Source: Epiperipatus broadwayi (taxonomy: Eukaryota; Onychophora; Udeonychophora; Euonychophora; Peripatidae). From it: a DNA stretch of 64,000 bases. The stretch's first letter is position 1. Every line of letters begins with the position of its first letter. A model generated the notes under the pieces. It made no database searches and was not told where the DNA came from. It saw only the letters and a list, made by a program, of their open reading frames with translations. The translations under genes and the position numbers were made by a program. Positions 46,709 to 59,789 of this stretch are shown here, in pieces. Location: positions 1,072,501 through 1,136,500 of the forward strand of contig JAQFVV010000023.1 in the NCBI GenBank assembly GCA_028023455.1, written 5' to 3'.

Positions 46709-48114
46709 TATTACTATCCGTATTATTGTTATTACCATATTCATACATTATTGTTATAACTGTCACCATCGTCATCACTTAATGTTATTGCTTTTATTAT
46801 ATGTTCAGCTTATCATTAATCACTTACTAAACGCTTATGTTGAGAGTATATAAAATTATAATATTGATTGAGTAAAATATTATTATGGAGAGATGCTATT
46901 TAAAAATGATATATTAAAAATAAAATATTTGATTTTAAAGAATAATATTTCAATAAGTTGTCAAATGCCATCATTCACTAAATCTGGCCATCCTGTTCAG
47001 AAAGGTCAAATTTAAGTTATTCTCAGATGATATTATCATTGCCTTAATTTTTTAATAATTGTGATCAAAATATTTTTAAGATTATCTAATGGTTAAGGTG
47101 ACTATTATGTTTACATTAGTATTACGGATTTGTTGAATTATTATGAAGTTTGGATTTTATCCTTGTTATTACTGATAAAAGAATTATCTTTTGTAGTGTA
47201 ATTTTTTTTGTTTTTTTTTTTTAGATTTGGACAGCAGTAAAATCCCTCTTGCTGATTCAGATATATATTGAAAAATTATTGAATTCTCAAATCATATGAA
47301 CCCTGAGAAATTAAATTATTGATTAATAATTTTTAACTTTGATTTTGTTTGTTAGATTTATTTCTTAAGTCATTTGGTATACATTACCTTGATCTCTTAT
47401 TTTATTATTAGTTAATTAAAATCCAATGATTTAAACCTTCTTTAATTATTTAAACATAGAATGCTAACCCTTTATTTTAATAGTATCAAATTAATATTTC
47501 AGGTTTCCATTAATTATCACCAACATTGTCATCATACTTTATCCATATTTTATTTTATTTTAATCATCATCTCATTTTATTATCCTAACATAATTTATTC
47601 ATCTTTCATTGATCCCCATTTTATTACAATATTAACTATTAACATTACTCCTTATCCCCATTCTTAGGTCTATTCATTTACATTAGTTAATTATTATTTG
47701 CTCTTCATTACCCTTTTTAATCTTCTACATCTTTACTTATTTGTCATTCATTTTATAGTGCTAATTTCAGAATCATTCACTGGACATATTATTCTGATTA
47801 TTAAACAGTTAATATAACTGTAAATTAAATAGATATCTTTTAACATTATTATCATTCTGGTATTGAATGTTATTTTAATTAGAATACTTTGTATAATGTC
47901 AGATTATAATGGACTTAGGATTAATGTACTGTAAGATCTTTAGTGTACTGTAACCTCCTATTCATGCTCTACTCATATACTCATGCCATATTCATGCTCT
48001 ACTTATATGCTATACTCTATACTCATGCTATCCAAGCCAACTTTGTTCTTATATGTTGCATTTACTTTATTGTTTTGTTTTATATATAATCTATCATAGG
48101 GAGTAGGGATTACA
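46709..48114. other. AT-rich DNA, no gene recognised
   Basis: Short frames only. The stretch 47930-48020 repeats CTCATGCTAT/CTACTCATATGC-type words several times, a loose local repeat. Confidence 0.45.
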
Positions 48115-48935
48115 ATACATATATAAAGCATTAATATAGGTGTCTTTAAAATGTATCCTAATAATAGAAAGTCAGTGATCAATACTATGGCTAGTTTGAT
48201 TATTTTTACTAAATATTGTTAATGGATAATGTAACAGTAAGAAAAATGTAGACTTCCCAATTAAACAAGTAATAGGTCTAAATGTGCTAAAAAGCAGGCA
48301 ATGGTGAAGCTAAATACAAATTTGTAGTATTAATTGGCTGAGAACTTCTGAGTAAATTTATTTTCTTATAATCATAGTAAGTGGGTTGTGTGAGCACTAT
48401 AAAAATGTATGTGACAAATATTTAAATGTATGTAAAGAGGATTAGAAAATCCACATTTTGGAGGGAGAGAAGTATGCTTCCTTCCACTTTATAGCATAGG
48501 TGTTGTTAGCTATAAACCATGTTTTTTTGTTTTTATGTTTAGAGTCATGGAATTCTATGCATGCAATGGAAGCAGAAATTAGTTCAAATAAATGGCTAGT
48601 GAACCTTTGGTGTTCTAAAAAGATGAATTATATTCAGGTTTATTCAGAGTTCTTTTGTATGTGTAACAGTGCTGTGAGATACGAATGGAGAAAGATGTAT
48701 GGAATTTTTCATAGTATATGGCACTATAGAAATATAGATAAATATCCTATGCAACAATTTGTTGCATGAAATCTAAACACATCAAAATAGTATTTATTAT
48801 TTCAGTGATATATAATTAATTTTCAGAATTATGTTTCTAAAACATAAGCTTCCTTTTTTCATAACTTTCCATTTACATTATGTAAGCTATAATATAATGT
48901 TATTTTATTTTAAAAGAACATAGGTAAGTGCTATT
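48115..48935 (+). repeat. Local duplication, long copy
   Basis: 48115-48240 and 48745-48935 match 49640-49750 and 49770-49940. Landmarks are ATTAATATAGGTG, ACTAAATATTGTTAATG, TTGCATGAAATCT and CAGTGATATATAATT. The roughly 500 bp between (48240-48745) are absent from the short copy. They include an 89-codon frame (48500-48769) ending at the boundary, with no domain I recognise. Confidence 0.7.
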
Positions 48936-49204
48936 TAATGATATGGTTTAAATAAGATGAAAGATGTAGTGAGATAAGAATAAAATTTGAAAAAATATTA
49001 CAGTAGAGAGAATGGTATATCCTTTCACAAGATATTAAAATATAATAAAATGCAATTAGTGAAAGTTATTAAAACTGTCAACATGAGCAAGGAAACTCAG
49101 GTAATAGTGTCTCTATAATATTGCACATATTATTAATTAAATGAGAATTAAAGCATATATTTGGGCTAGTGATAATCTTTAGTTTAATTAATGTTCAGTA
49201 ATAA

Positions 49205-49412
49205 TCATTAATATAATTGTATAAAATGATTTGTGGCAAAGTTGTGAGTACAGAAAGTTTGACTTTTGTAATCAAACTATAGGAAATTGTCATCTATAAA
49301 TTCCTAAACAAATGATGAAAATATGTATAAGAGCTGTTCAGCAATAAATGCACATCTTAAGGATTTTTTTTTTTCACATGTCTTTGGACATATGTTTCAG
49401 AAAATTGTAATT
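49205..49412 (+). repeat. R2 fragment, decayed
   Basis: Matches R2 units C and D: GATTTGTGGCAAAGTTGTGA, AAGTTTGACTT, ATGCACATCTTAAGGAT and TTTTTCACATGTCTTTGGAC. The hammerhead core is not preserved. It preserves ATGTC before TTTGG, the place expected for a cleavage triplet in the R2 model. Confidence 0.55.
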
Positions 49413-49639
49413 AAATAGTTTGAAATATATATATGAAATTAAAAATATATCTAAAAAAGGTATATATGAAGTTAAAATAACAATATGAGCTATGTATGTC
49501 TTACTTGAAAAAAAAGTGAACTGGGTGTTTTAAAAAATGCATCCAGAGTGAAAGAGTTGGTCTGGCTGCTGGGCTGATGTGTAGTTATAATATGATTGAG
49601 CTAAAGATACATTGAGATAATAAAATTTGAATATATATA

Positions 49640-49940
49640 TATAACATTAATATAGGTGCCTTTAAAATATATCTTAACAATAGAAAGTCTATAATACAAT
49701 TGACCAATACTATGGGTATTTTTTTTACTAAATATTGTTAATGCATAATGGTATTTAATTATAGATAAATATTTCATGTAATACATCTATTGCATGAAAT
49801 CTGAACGCATCAAAATAATAGTTATTAATCCAGTGATATATAATTCTTTTCAGTATTATGTTTATAAAACATATGCTTCCTTTCTTTTCATAGCTACAAT
49901 GTAATCAATTATTTTATTTTAAAAGATCATAAGTAAGTGA
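49640..49940 (+). repeat. Local duplication, short copy
   Basis: Direct copy of the flanks of 48115-48935 without its middle 500 bp. It shows the contiguous form of the site, or a deletion. Confidence 0.7.
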
Positions 49941-50065
49941 TATTTAATGTATTTATTATATATTTGTTATGAATTTGATTAAGTTTAAACTTTATGCGGT
50001 AATACTTATTTAACCGGTATATTTATTGTGTAAGAGCCATTAATTTTTTTAATTTCAAATAAGTT

Positions 50066-50135
50066 ATATTAATTTAAAATAAAATATATTCAATATAAGT
50101 TATATTAATTTAAAATAAAATATATTCAATATATT
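50066..50135. repeat. ~35-bp tandem duplication
   Basis: Two copies of a unit containing AAGTTATATTAATTTAAAAT and ATATTCAATAT. Confidence 0.85.
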
Positions 50136-50624
50136 TGCATATTATTTAAATTAAGATTTAATAAATTTTACATTATTTTGAAATAAATACATACCCCTCT
50201 ATTTATTTTGTTTTATGAATTTTAAAATCAATAACTAATTAAAAATACAAATATCTTAGTTCCAAAACAAACATGAATAACTAAAATGAACATTATAAAC
50301 AACAATAACAATTAAACACTGCAAAGTATAGTATTAAACAATGAATATGTTTCTTTGAGCTTTCTTATAAGAATGAAATCGTTTATTAAATTTAATGTTA
50401 GTATTCATTTGGGACTTTATCTTCAAATCATTGTTTTATTTGTTAAATATTAAAATGAGATTAAAATCTTTGTTTTATTTGTTAAACATTAAAATGAAAG
50501 AAAATCAACATTTACTTTATATTATTAATGGATATTTGATCTGATGTTATTTAGATGATTAGTTATTGCACAGTTTAAGTATTATTCTTGATGACTGATC
50601 ATCTATTTATTCTTAGTGGATTAT

Positions 50625-51405
50625 TAATATATTATTCCATTTGCTTAAATCCAAATGTATATCATGTGTTTATTAAACTTAGTTCTTTTTGATATGTGGA
50701 GGATAATCTTTTTATTAATATTAATATATTAGATAGTTTCTAGTTGTGCATTTGCATGTATGTTTCTATAAGATAAAATATACATTACTTTTCTAATAGG
50801 GAAAAAGAATTTAAACTTTTTCTCCCATAAATAGAATTTAAATATTAGATTTTTCATTTTGTTTTATAATCAATAACTCATATTTTAAAAGAGGACAAAT
50901 TCAATTTATGCTTATATGTAATTTTCAATAATAGAAAATATATTTTTTTTCCTGTGCTGTTTATTATAATTGAATTCTTAATTTAATGCTCAAGAAAATC
51001 ATGTTAAATAGCTTAATTAATATATTATTTCATTTGCTTAAATCTAAATATGTATCAGGTATTTATTAAACATTTCTTTTTGATATTTATTAATATTAAT
51101 ATTTTAGATTGTTTCTAGTTGTGACTTTGCATGCATATTTCTGTATGATGAAATATTGATATCCATTTATTAATTTGAGAAAGGAATAACTTAAACTGTT
51201 TTATTTCATAATCTGATTAATAGAATTTAAATATTAGATTTTTACTTTTCTTTTATAATCAATAATTCAAATTTAAAAAGAGAACAAATTCACTTCATAC
51301 TTATTTGTAATTTTTAATAATTGAAAATATGTTTTTGTGCTGTTTATTATAATTCAATTCTTAAAGTAATAGTCAAGAAAATCATTTGAAATAGTTTAAC
51401 TAGCT
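50625..51405 (+). repeat. ~395-bp tandem duplication
   Basis: Units 50625-51020 and 51020-51405 share TTAATATATTATT, CATTTGCTTAAATC, GTTTCTAGTTGTG, AGAATTTAAATATTAGATTT, GTGCTGTTTATTATAATT and GTCAAGAAAATCAT-like blocks in order. Both are diverged. No coding or ribozyme-like core was found. Confidence 0.8.
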
Positions 51406-52524
51406 CTTTTAGAATATGATTTTGTTATGATCTGACTCATATCTTGATTCATGAATACACAGGGTGTTTTAAAATCTTATATAATAAACATCTCAAAGAA
51501 AAGACTGAATTTAATCTTATTATGATATATATTTGTTATATGTATGTCCATTTGTAAGGAAAATATTTTTTATTTTAATGGATTATTGGTCTAAAATCTG
51601 TGTTCAAAATTATATTCTGATAAATGCTATGTGTAATCATTTAATCACTTATCTTTGGATCACAATATACAATTATTTCTGTATTTAAATGAATACCATT
51701 AATAATATTTTATATAATATTAACTAATTAAGCTATTGTTTCCTCTACTTTTCTCTTAATATAATATGATAGTAGTTTCTGTATATAATATATTTATTCT
51801 GAAGACAATTTCATCATTTTTTTTATTGTGGTTCATTGTGCTGTTGCACTTTTTGTTTAGGATATAACCAAGTAAAAATATTGAAATATTATTTGTATCA
51901 AAACTATTTTAATATATATATTAAAACATAAATGCTAATAGCTAATTGGTTATCATTTGTAAATAATATCCCAACAGCCAAAACGTAAATACATCAATTG
52001 AATGTCAGAAATCTGCTGTCAAAACAACATCATTAAATAACATTGTGATTTACATAGGACATGTAATTAGTTATTGGCATTTGTGGTTTATTATATCTAA
52101 AGTATTCAGTTGTACTTTGGGTACTGATTTACTCTAGTGTTTACATTCTATATTCTATTTAGTTGTCATGAAATAATACTGGGATAACTAACCAATGAAT
52201 TTAAGATTCTTTTTATTGGGAAAAGTGATTTATCATAATACTATGTAATTTATAAATTCATTGTGTAATCTAAAACGACTTATTACTTTTTATTGAGAGG
52301 TTTGTTTCAAACTTAATATTATTTGTCTTTTCAATTTCTTATTTGATTTTGAGAGAGAGAATAGGGAGAAGGTGAATAAAAATACAAGGTCAATTTGAAA
52401 ATTTTCAATATTTATTTTGAAAATTGAATTCTCATAATAATATCTAATATTGACTAACAAATCAATTTATGTGTAATTTCAAACAATCTCTTATTACTTG
52501 TAGTTGACAGATTTTTGTTTGGAA

Positions 52525-52525
<1 letters not shown>
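51406..52525. other. AT-rich DNA, no gene recognised
   Basis: No repeats shared with other parts of the window and no RNA signature. Confidence 0.45.

Positions 52526-52595
<70 letters not shown>
52526..52595. repeat. (TTA)n microsatellite
   Basis: About 23 uninterrupted TTA/ATT units. The poly-Leu frame through it (52504-52902) is an artefact of the repeat. Confidence 0.95.
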
Positions 52596-53199
52596 TGTTT
52601 TTTCAATATTTAATTTTTTTTTTCATTTTGAAAAAAATGAGAGAAACAAAATGAGGTCAAATATGTCATCTAGCTTTATGAAGACAATAATACTAAATGT
52701 CAAAATAAAGCTATTAAGTTTTTTTTATTTTTCACTTAAGAAAATCGTTTTTTTTTTGTTGTTGTTGTTATTCAGTATAAATTACAATAAAACTATACAA
52801 ATAAAACTGAACAGGCTTGCTTTGAAACAACAACAAATTAAAAGATTAAAATTATTATTTTTTTATTACATGGATAATTGTTTTCTTTTTTCTTCACAGT
52901 AAGAAAAAAAGGCATTGCCACTTCGTATGGGCCAAGTAATTTAGCTACCATGATATGGACAGTGCAAAATCACTCAAACTCCATAGAATTTTCTTTTCTA
53001 CATTATAGACAACCCACATTTCACTCAAGGTCATTCACATTCAACATCGTTAAGTAGCTCTTTCTGCCACAAAAAAAAACAAACATGTAGTATTTTTCAC
53101 TATATAACTGTAGGTTGACAACTTTCTTAGAATAATAACATATACCATTCTGAAATCATGAGATCTAAATGAGGAACATAAGTTTTATTTTCACTTTTT

Positions 53200-54469
<1,270 letters not shown>

Positions 54470-54677
54470 AATAAAAAAACAATTTAAGAGAATAACTCAA
54501 GTTTTAGATTTATACTGTATTTCTTTATCAAATAAAAATATTTTAACATTACAAATGAGGAATCCAAAGTTTATTTTTAAATTAATATTTCAAAAGTAAA
54601 AATAGTACTTATTGTAGCATTAAAATTTCTATATTTCTGAAAGACATTACTATCAGTCACTCATATGATTCTTCTAA

Positions 54678-54790
54678 AGATTTTACAGTCATCAGCATAG
54701 AATAGAAGATAAAAAGACTTCAAGGCAATCCTATAGATCATTAATATAAATGTTAAAAAGTATAGGTGCCAAAATATCCTGAGGAACACC
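54678..54790 (-). pseudogene. Second LINE RT fragment
   Basis: The minus strand encodes GVPQDILAPILFNIYINDL then, after a frame disturbance, a LSSILCADDCKI-like stretch (the FADD position). It is homologous to residues 10-48 of the neighbouring LINE RT but clearly different in sequence, so it is an independent, older copy of a related LINE. Confidence 0.7.
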
Positions 54791-54895
54791 AAATTACATT
54801 AAAAATTAGGTGTAATATTATTGTTAAATTTGATATATGCAGGAATAACTATAAAGAACCTGAGAGTAAGTTGTTTACTCTCATTAATTCCACAC

Positions 54896-54953
54896 ACTAT
54901 ATATATATATATATATAGACAGTTTTGGTGTTATATATATATATATATATATA
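54896..54953. repeat. (TA)n hairpin
   Basis: Two runs of ATATAT flank AGACAGTTTTGGTGTT and could fold as an AT stem-loop. Confidence 0.8.
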
Positions 54954-55389
54954 ATATGCATTCACACTTATCTTTTAAGAAATAGGATTTTAAAAATAAG
55001 TACATCTAGAAAATACTAACTTTTTCTAAATTTTAATTCTTGCTTTTAGCAACAAATAAATTATAGATTTTTGTATTCTAATTTTTCATGCATTTCAAAT
55101 TCTTCAAACACATGTTATGGTTTTTATATGAATACTCACTCACATCTATGATGAAACTCATGTATGAGTAAATACATTCAATACCCGCCCTCTATCAGAT
55201 ATGGCACATCTTCTATAATATTTGAAAGATACACAAATATTTCTGTAATTGGTGCACTTTATTACTCTTTCGCTAGATGAAAAAGTTAATTGTGTTATTC
55301 TGAATATAGTTATTTATTTAGCTTATAGTTTGAGACACTTTAATTATTAACAAGATATCATAAAGATATCTGTAGAGATCCAACCAGGA

Positions 55390-55628
55390 GAAAGATTCAC
55401 TAGTAGCTTTATTAAGTTCTTCTACCATTGTAGCTATAACTCTGACAATTATTAATGATGTGATTCATAGTTTGTATTTACCCACATTTACTAAGTAAGT
55501 CATCAATAAATTCCATTTATGAAGTAGACACTAGATTCCATTTATGAAGTAGATGAACACAATGGTCATGGGTTATCCTGAATCTGTTGATGAGACTCCA
55601 GTTGTATCTAGGAAAATCAAATCCAGCT
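55390..55628 (-). pseudogene. LINE C-terminal zinc-binding-type region, degenerate
   Basis: The minus strand reads FPRYNWSLINRFRITHDHCV, LLHKWNL, then KCG.IQTMNHIINNCQ. This follows the NW..LNRFRT..G.C...LHKW....C.CG..QTM.HI...CP pattern of LINE C-terminal regions. A 25-bp tandem duplication (about 55513-55560) interrupts it between LLHKW and KCG, and there are stops. It lies upstream of the RT fragment in its own sense, so it belongs to a different copy. Confidence 0.65.
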
Positions 55629-56411
55629 GGCTTTATTGTTAGATCTAAAATAGGAAATTTGAAATATCATAATAATTTCATTTTTTATTAATGTCTCACA
55701 TCGAAATGATCTTAAAGATATACAATAAAACTATTCTAATTTATTTATTATTATAGTTTGCAGTCTAAAGAATGAATGTATTCTATTTTTTTAAATATGA
55801 CTCTCTTTTGTCCATATTTTAGCTTATGGTTTCTTCATGTATCATATTTTACTTAATTATGTAAAATGTTCTGATTGTTTTCTCAAGTTCATTAAGAAAT
55901 AAAATTCTATCTCATTGGAATTTGTAATTAAATATTTAAGAGTTTGGCATAGCTGATGAGGTTTTTCTAAACTAATTTTGGCAACAACTGCATTCATAAA
56001 TGGATTGTTATATAATATATCTAATTTCGCATCTAATATTTTATTGCAGCTAAGCTATATTAAAAATACCCTGATAAATATGCACTTATATTATATACTA
56101 GTTCATTATTTAAGTTATTAATTCTAACTAGATCCTCTAATACCAATTTTATTTTTATTATTTTATTAAAACAAATATTAGACAGTATAATTGTTTCAGC
56201 TTTTAAATATGGTTGTTTTCATATTTTTAAGATAATTTTAAATTGAAATAATCATATATCTTTTTTTATATTTTTTATGAATAAACTGGATTTTTCTCAA
56301 AGATTGTTCCTCATGACCTACTTTTCTTTCAGTATTTTTGAAAATTATTGCATTTGCCCATCTATTGGTATTTTCAATGTTTTAATTTAAATAGCACTTT
56401 TATTTGTTAGT
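55629..56411. other. AT-rich DNA, nothing recognised
   Basis: Plain AT-rich DNA up to the solo LTR. Confidence 0.5.
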
Positions 56412-56415
56412 ATAG

Positions 56416-58501
56416 TGTAACCGGCTTGCTGGTTTGGTCATTCGACAACCCGGCACAAGAGATCGAGGGCTCCGAAATAAACCTGACATAGCGTAAAGTT
56501 TTATTTGTTTACTCATATCGATAGTTATTAGCTATCCACACAAGGGGGCGCCAGATACGATTATTTAATTGGATTTTAATTACTCGCATCACCTTACGTC
56601 ATGTCAAAACGACTTCGGAGTCAAATCCCGCCCACTAGCTCAAACTCCCAGCATAGACCAATAGATAACTCAAGGCCGCAATATAGTTATTTCGAGGACG
56701 ACTCCTCCTGGAAAAGACACACCGTCCGCTAATGAAGAATCAGCTTGGTTTTCTAATTAGTCGACTACAGCATAAGATTCATTTATTGGTTGTCACTGAC
56801 CAATGCGGTGGTTCGTTTCGCCCGAACACTAGGCTTACAAGTTCATTCCCCCGACATATCGTATATAACATAATTATTTGACGTTTACTTCGATTGATTA
56901 TAGACCCGCCCGCTCTTACATCTATCTTAACTAAGGTTAAATAAGAAACATCGTGACTTACGGCACGATGTTGACATAATTCATAAAGAAACAAATTGAA
57001 ATGAAATTTAAACTTAACTAAACATATTTCAACGGTGAATTATTAAAGATTAAATAAACTACGATTTTAAGTGTATGAAAAGATTTGAGAAATGCTCGAC
57101 TTGGTTAAATATTGAATAAATTTATTAAATGTGAAAAGAAACATTATTAATTTGGTTTATTGCACACGCGCACATACATTCACGCTCACAGAGAATCATA
57201 ATTAAACATAGCACAATATGAATATCGGAATAAAGTTCCTTTCTATTTGAGAAAATATATTATTTTTCCTTAGATTCACTAAAGTTCAAAGTTCATGTTT
57301 ACAAAGTTCTATGACTAAGATAAGTTAAGATGACGAGGAAAGTTTAAGATTTGTTTACTTAGGTTGGTTAATTACGAGATTTCCTTACGAGTTTATAAAG
57401 TGAGTGAGTGAACATAATATAAAACATATTTACCTAGGATTTGATTTGGTTTCCGTGGCTGGAGTGGTCCGCTTGCTTATAACGAGTATTGGATGGTCTG
57501 GACGAGTTTGGGTATCTCTTGGAACATGATTTTTTGTTATCGGGAGCATTAACTTCACACGACGATGTTATTGTAATTTCATAGCTTCGGAGATAATTAG
57601 TAGCGGAGCGCCGATCAGTCACTGAAGGGTTTATTAGCCCCTCATGACAGTCGACGCTCTTAATATTAATTTCGTAGTGATCATCTTGAATGCGGAAGAA
57701 TAATATACGTTATTTCAGAACAACTATCTTGATAAAATAAAAAGCATAAGCATTGGGATAAAAATAAGCATGGGGTGGTTCAGAATAAAAAGAACAGCTC
57801 AAAGTTTGAACTACAATAATAAAAACCAGATTGGATTTTTTTGAATAGTTTTTAACTGATATTTATATCGGGTGATCCTTATCGGAGGATCCAATCTACC
57901 CCCAGAGTTCCGTGTTCCTGGAGCTGCCGTTCAGGTCCGTGTTTGAGGTAACTGTTCCTCAATCCTTGTGCTAAAGGCAATATTTATTTTGAGACAATCT
58001 TTTGTTGCAATCTTACTCTTACCAACCTTACTTCTTCACACCTCGAGTGCATGCGTGTGTGCGTGTGTTTTACAAGAACAATACAAGCTGTATTAAATTT
58101 AGAAGTCGAGCATTTAATCTTTTCCTCAAATCTTTTCTATAAGTTTTACTTTAGTTAACATTATAATTCTAAAATGAACATATTTAATTACCCCGTGGCG
58201 TCTTCGAGTGACAATTATATTTTATTATTTAGGAGAGCAAATTATATTTATTATTTCTAAGAGTAAATTATATTTCCTTTATCATTTCTTCGCGAAGGCT
58301 ATTTTATTAAATTTTATTACCTGAAAGCTATAATCATTTACTTGGACGTTCACTATCTATATTTTATAAATGTATTTTATGAGCGGAAAAAAAACTATTA
58401 CAGGTTATGAAAACAAATCACGAGTGTTTTAGGTTGCTTGCTGGGGTGTGTGTGTGTGATGTTTCCTAGGTTTAATATCGATGTAACGCTATCTCGTTAC
58501 A
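56416..58501 (-). mobile_element. Probable solo LTR, 2086 bp
   Basis: Bounded by TGTAAC and GTTACA, with ATAG direct repeats just outside (56412-56415 and 58502-58505) as target duplication. TG..CA ends and a 4-5 bp duplication are the LTR hallmark. The stretch is GC-richer and has more CpG than its surroundings, so it is younger or foreign. On the minus strand AATAAA lies about 80 bp before the end (near 56490-56500), as for an R-U5 boundary, and a TATATAC box lies about 360 bp upstream, near 56862. Neither strand has a real reading frame. The right end holds TGTAACG...CGTTACA, a small extra inverted repeat. A non-autonomous DNA transposon is the alternative. Confidence 0.65.
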
Positions 58502-58505
58502 ATAG

Positions 58506-59344
58506 TAATAAATTCTTGATTGCAAAAATTTTAGAAAAATTTAATCTTTTTTTTCACCTACATACTTGTGAATATCCTTAAGAAAATTAGTTCTACATTA
58601 AGGATATCACTAAGGCAGTAATGCTTCACTAACTTCGAGTTCTGTAGTTATATTATCTAATTTTTATTCCGATGACAAATAATAGTATTAATTATTATCC
58701 TTGAATTCAAATGGTAATCAAATTCGTTATCTATTGCATATAACTTTTTAACTTTTTATTTCCATACACTCAGATGATAGAATTTACACAACTTATAATA
58801 AAGTGTTATACAGATTCCTATAAATATATTTAATGAATCTACCTATTTTATTTGGGTCTTTCAGTTTTAATTTGAAAAGTATAAATAAATTACCATAAGC
58901 TAATCTGTCATAGAAAATTATTAGATGAACTGATATTTAATGATTGAAACATATTTTTGAAATATATATGTTTTAATTTTAGATTTTTTTAAATGAAAAA
59001 GTAATATGTATATAGCCAGCATTTTGTAAAAAAAAAAAGGCTAATTTTCAGAAAATCACTTAAATGAGAGAAAACAGATGTGTCTAAGGTAGCAGAACAT
59101 GTATGTGCCAATGAACGCATGTTCAATTGGAGAAATACAAAAATATTGGATAGAGAAGAAAAAGTACAAAGAAGAAAATTTAAAGAAGCTGCTCACATGA
59201 CAATGGCAAAAAATCCCATAAGTCAACCAGTGTGACTATATAAAATATATGGAAACCATTAATCAACTTTTCTCTTAAGAAAAAGTGGAGAAATCAGGAG
59301 GAACCCCATTGATAAATATATGAAATTACTACAGACTGTTGCCT
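58506..59344. other. AT-rich DNA, nothing recognised
   Basis: No repeats shared with other parts of the window and no gene. Confidence 0.5.
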
Positions 59345-59475
59345 TTGGCAGGATGGCTCAGTTGGTTAGAGTGTTACCTTAAAATTAAAAAATCAAGAAT
59401 CTAAGGACCCAGATTCGAATCCCATGCTAGTACTGTCACTGGTCAGGCCACCAACACCTGAAGAAGACAGGATAG
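59345..59475 (+). mobile_element. tRNA-derived SINE
   Basis: A box TGGCTCAGTTGG (59354-59365) and B box GATTCGAATCC (59412-59422) match Pol III internal promoters of tRNA genes. The 58-bp spacing is longer than in a plain tRNA, with AT-rich filler between. After the B box, a non-tRNA body continues (GTCACTGGTCAGGCCACC, CCTGAAGAAGACAGG). The 3' end and target duplication are not clear. Probably transcribed by Pol III when young and mobilised by a LINE. Confidence 0.7.
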
Positions 59476-59675
59476 ACTAATACCTCTCAAAATGTTGTGC
59501 ATATACTAACCTGTTGGATATTCTATTACTAACAATTGAATGTATTTGGAATATTTAAATGAAGTTAAATTTTTCTAAAGACATTCAATACATTTATTAG
59601 ATGATGGAAATAGTTCAATATAGAAATACAACTAGAACACCATCATCACAAACCTTCAGGAAAACACTAATGGTG

Positions 59676-59780
59676 ATTGTGTTTGTGCACCCAAGACTAA
59701 TTAAATGTGATGATCATGTTATGTTTGTGCATCCAAGACCAATTAAATGTGTTGAATATGTTGTGTTTGTGCATCCAAGT
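59676..59780 (+). repeat. ~46-bp tandem repeat, 2.3 units
   Basis: Units begin GTTTGTGCAYCCAAGAC and contain AATTAAATGTG. The period is not a multiple of three if indels are counted, yet one short frame reads VFVHPR.IKC in each unit. No protein family is recognised. Confidence 0.75.
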
Positions 59781-59789
59781 AATTGATTG

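Noticed and set aside
46367-46744. 125-codon minus-strand frame as a gene
   Set aside because: It runs across an R2-related direct repeat and its spacer, with no domain. It is an accident of repeat sequence.
52504-52902. 132-codon frame with a long leucine run
   Set aside because: The leucines come from the (TTA)n microsatellite. The rest is AT-driven Phe/Lys/Asn with no domain.
56547-56556. GGCGCC at 56547 as a retroviral-type primer site
   Set aside because: It lies well inside the putative LTR rather than just outside it, and the match to a tRNA 3' end is too short.
56779-57622. Minus-strand frames inside the GC-richer element (56779-56994, 57434-57622) as genes
   Set aside because: They lie in a probable LTR, are short and show no domain. 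Lower A+T simply makes stops rarer.
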